This document shows positions 62,711 through 64,000 of a stretch of 64,000 bases of DNA, piece by piece. How positions within the stretch are numbered: the stretch's first letter is position 1; each line of letters starts with the position of its first letter. Source of the stretch: Paenibacillus sp. JJ-100 (GTDB lineage Bacteria; Bacillota; Bacilli; Paenibacillales; Paenibacillaceae); contig NZ_CAOJCM010000001.1 in NCBI RefSeq assembly GCF_948329825.1, positions 744,001 through 808,000 of the forward strand, given 5' to 3'. A model generated the notes under the pieces. That model saw only the letters and a program-made list of their open reading frames with translations. It was not told the origin of the DNA and searched no databases. A program made the translations under genes and the position numbers.

Positions 62711-63238
62711 ATGGAAAATGAGGAATACAAAATTGAAGTATTAGAAAAACAATATGGGTCTGTACGAGATTTTCTTCATCATTACATAACATTTAAGGAA
62801 CTACAGAAAAATCATGATAAATTTAATGGTTCTGTTTTTTGGAAATTGACGAGTGATGCTCACTTACTCCAAGCCATATTATATTGGACTACCGTATTTG
62901 GATCATTTAATAATGAAATCCATTTAAATAAATTAGACGATGAAAATAGAGCGAAAAACGATTTTAATACAAAGCTACTTATACACTTGAACTTTAGTAA
63001 AGAAGAATGGGAAACATACAGGAAATCAATGATTAACTTTCGGAATAAATTTATTGCTCATCAAAATCCTAGGTTTAACAATCCCGTACCAATATTAGAT
63101 GTTGCGTATAAGTGTGCACTTTTTTATGACGAGTGGATAGAGGAGTATGTTAAACCCGACTTTTTTACAGGTTTGTCTATTGCAGAAATGATAGAAGAGT
63201 ATAAACAAGAAGTAGAGGGATTACTTAAGAATTTTTAA
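62711..63238 (+). CDS. cassette 11: HEPN-like hypothetical protein
   Basis: 175 residues from ATG 62711, six bases after GAGGTG (ATG 62708 also possible). All-helical. The segment YRKSMINFRNKFIAHQNPRF has the R-N-x3-H motif of HEPN RNase/abortive-infection-type domains. No partner antitoxin gene is in the same cassette. Role unknown. Confidence 0.65.
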   Translation: MENEEYKIEVLEKQYGSVRDFLHHYITFKELQKNHDKFNGSVFWKLTSDAHLLQAILYWTTVFGSFNNEIHLNKLDDENRAKNDFNTKLLIHLNFSKEEWETYRKSMINFRNKFIAHQNPRFNNPVPILDVAYKCALFYDEWIEEYVKPDFFTGLSIAEMIEEYKQEVEGLLKNF

Positions 63239-63267
63239 TAAGCATCTCGAGGAAGTGTGGTACATCA

Positions 63268-63341
63268 CATAACTTAATATTCACGCTGCGGGTCGCCGGA
63301 CACCCGACATACGTCGGGGCGTGAATACCAGAATGTTATGT
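63268..63341 (+). repeat. attC-like site 11
   Basis: Left CATAAC-ttaa-TATTCACGC, right GCGTGAATA-ccagaat-GTTATGT. Crossover G 63335. At 74 bases it is the shortest, resembling compact attC sites. Confidence 0.87.
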
Positions 63342-63390
63342 GAAATCATGTGCAGATCGGAAAGAATGTTTAACAGAGAGGTTGATTATA

Positions 63391-63876
63391 ATGTTTTATG
63401 TGAATACACGAGCGATCATTGAAAGACAGATTGATGATCATATTGAAATTGTAATTCAGAATAGAGTGAAACCGAATGAGCCATTAACTATTGAACTTCC
63501 AGGAGGGCGTATTGAACCCTTTGAATCTTTAATACAAGCACTGAAGAGAGAAGTTAAAGAGGAAACCGGTTTAGACCTTTCTGAAATTGAAGGAGAAGAA
63601 TTAAGAATTGTCACAGAAGGAAATTCCTTTGAAGTAGAATGTGTTAAACCATTTGTTGCATATCAAACTGTAAAAGGACCAGTAGATTCTCTTGGTTATT
63701 ATTTTAGATGTAAAGCAATCGGTGAATTGCTTAAATCAGGAGACGAAACATCAGGAATTAGATGGATAAGAATAAAAGATTTAAGAGCCCTGTTAGAAGA
63801 TAATCCTCTTCAATTTTCTGATATAGATCGGGCAGGAATACAATATTATTTAAACCAATTAAACTATAAAGAATAA
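63391..63876 (+). CDS. cassette 12: Nudix hydrolase
   Basis: 161 residues from ATG 63391 (AGAGAGGTTGAT upstream; the frame extends to 63340). Nudix box GGRIEPFESLIQALKREVKEETGL keeps G-x5-E-x7-RE-x2-EE-x-G (here REVKEETG). Resembles ADP-sugar or nucleotide pyrophosphatases. Third Nudix gene of the window but unrelated in sequence and more AT-rich than those at 1.1 and 19.2 kb. Confidence 0.85.
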   Translation: MFYVNTRAIIERQIDDHIEIVIQNRVKPNEPLTIELPGGRIEPFESLIQALKREVKEETGLDLSEIEGEELRIVTEGNSFEVECVKPFVAYQTVKGPVDSLGYYFRCKAIGELLKSGDETSGIRWIRIKDLRALLEDNPLQFSDIDRAGIQYYLNQLNYKE

Positions 63877-63891
63877 TGTGAGTGAATCAGA

Positions 63892-64000
63892 GATAACACA
63901 GTATTCACGCTGTGGGGCTTACGCCCCTTGGTTGATAGATGTATAATCATGGTAGTAGCTCAGTCAACAAACGACCCAGCCCAAGATAAGAGCTATCTAG
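63892..64000 (+). repeat. attC-like site 12 (subtype A), cut by window edge
   Basis: Left GATAAC-acag-TATTCACGC followed by the same GGGGC hairpin and inner block as sites 3 and 4; right end lies beyond the window. Confidence 0.85.

Larger units (their letters stand above)
54838..64000 (+). mobile_element. integron-like gene-cassette array with attC-like sites, continues past right edge
   Basis: Twelve units each consist of one plus-strand gene followed by an attC-like palindrome. Units, measured from G^TT to G^TT, are about 944, 1178, 809, 799, 713, 709, 671, 722, 667, 617 and 668 bases, with the twelfth incomplete. The eleven complete sites share the spacing AAC-N4-(T)ATTC at the left and a complementary (T)GAAT(A)-N7-GTT at the right, and nearly all end GTTAnnnGAAA. 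Genes are AT-richer than the neighbouring chromosome and functionally unrelated. No integrase gene (IntI tyrosine recombinase) is in the window. Confidence 0.85.

Noticed and set aside
54838-64000. The repeated palindromes as CRISPR repeats
   Set aside because: Sites are 74-190 bases with variable centres and 600-1200 bases apart, with a gene in every interval; no short uniform repeat-spacer pattern.
54838-64000. The palindromes as MITEs or insertion sequences
   Set aside because: No transposase, no fixed terminal inverted repeats with target duplications. Every copy lies just after a stop codon in the same orientation, and the inner sequence is not conserved as in a MITE family.

Overview
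The window looks like chromosomal DNA of a Bacillota bacterium, most likely Paenibacillus or a close relative. It carries a RicA (YmcA) family gene, a bacillithiol-type YpdA reductase, a replication terminator protein (Rtp) homologue, a YteA-type DksA protein, a T-box leader before argS, Gram-positive ribosome binding sites and intrinsic terminators, and a WXG100/YukD/EssC secretion locus. Genus is inference; no rRNA or other decisive marker is present.

Layout. 1-6.3 kb: end of a ricA-like gene, a PaaI thioesterase, an NAD-salvage group (Nudix-winged helix protein, nicotinamidase, nicotinate phosphoribosyltransferase), a membrane protein and a YhdH-type reductase. 6.3-14.4 kb: lipoprotein, moaB, CobW-type GTPase, Cys-rich copper-binding protein, T-box plus argS, an ABC transporter pair, a HEPN-like protein and a DUF218 protein. 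14.5-18.8 kb: heterodimeric multidrug ABC transporter on the minus strand behind a leader peptide and terminator (attenuation). 18.8-27.8 kb: ordinary housekeeping genes. 28.2-38.3 kb: a non-standard type VII secretion locus. It has YukD, an EccC/EssC ATPase without FHA domains, an EspG-like protein, two WXG100-type proteins, a membrane Ser/Thr kinase, a VWA protein and a PP2C phosphatase. 38.4-54.7 kb: SDR, HrpB helicase (with a very GC-rich interior), stress protein, acyltransferase, Rtp, an MFS pump with its probable regulator, DksA-like, DivIVA-like, Rrf2, phosphodiesterase, and a three-gene sugar-oxidation operon.

54.8-64 kb is the most unusual part: an integron-like gene-cassette array. 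Twelve small AT-rich genes, all on the plus strand, are each followed by a 74-190 base imperfect palindrome. Wherever both ends of the palindrome are in the window they share one geometry: AAC-N4-(T)ATTC at the left end and a matching (T)GAAT(A)-N7-GTT at the right end, with a variable middle. This is the architecture of integron attC sites (R''-L''...L'-R', cut at G^TT). Cargo includes a DUF4365 nuclease-like protein, a histidine phosphatase, DinB, DUF4279, pentapeptide-repeat, lipoprotein, HEPN-like and Nudix proteins plus unknowns. The array runs off the right edge. No integron integrase lies in the window, so it is either an integrase-less array or its integrase lies to the right. Sedentary integrons are classically a Gram-negative feature, so such an array in a Bacillota chromosome deserves attention.

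Start codons were moved downstream from the longest open frame wherever a Shine-Dalgarno site argued for it; this is stated in each entry.
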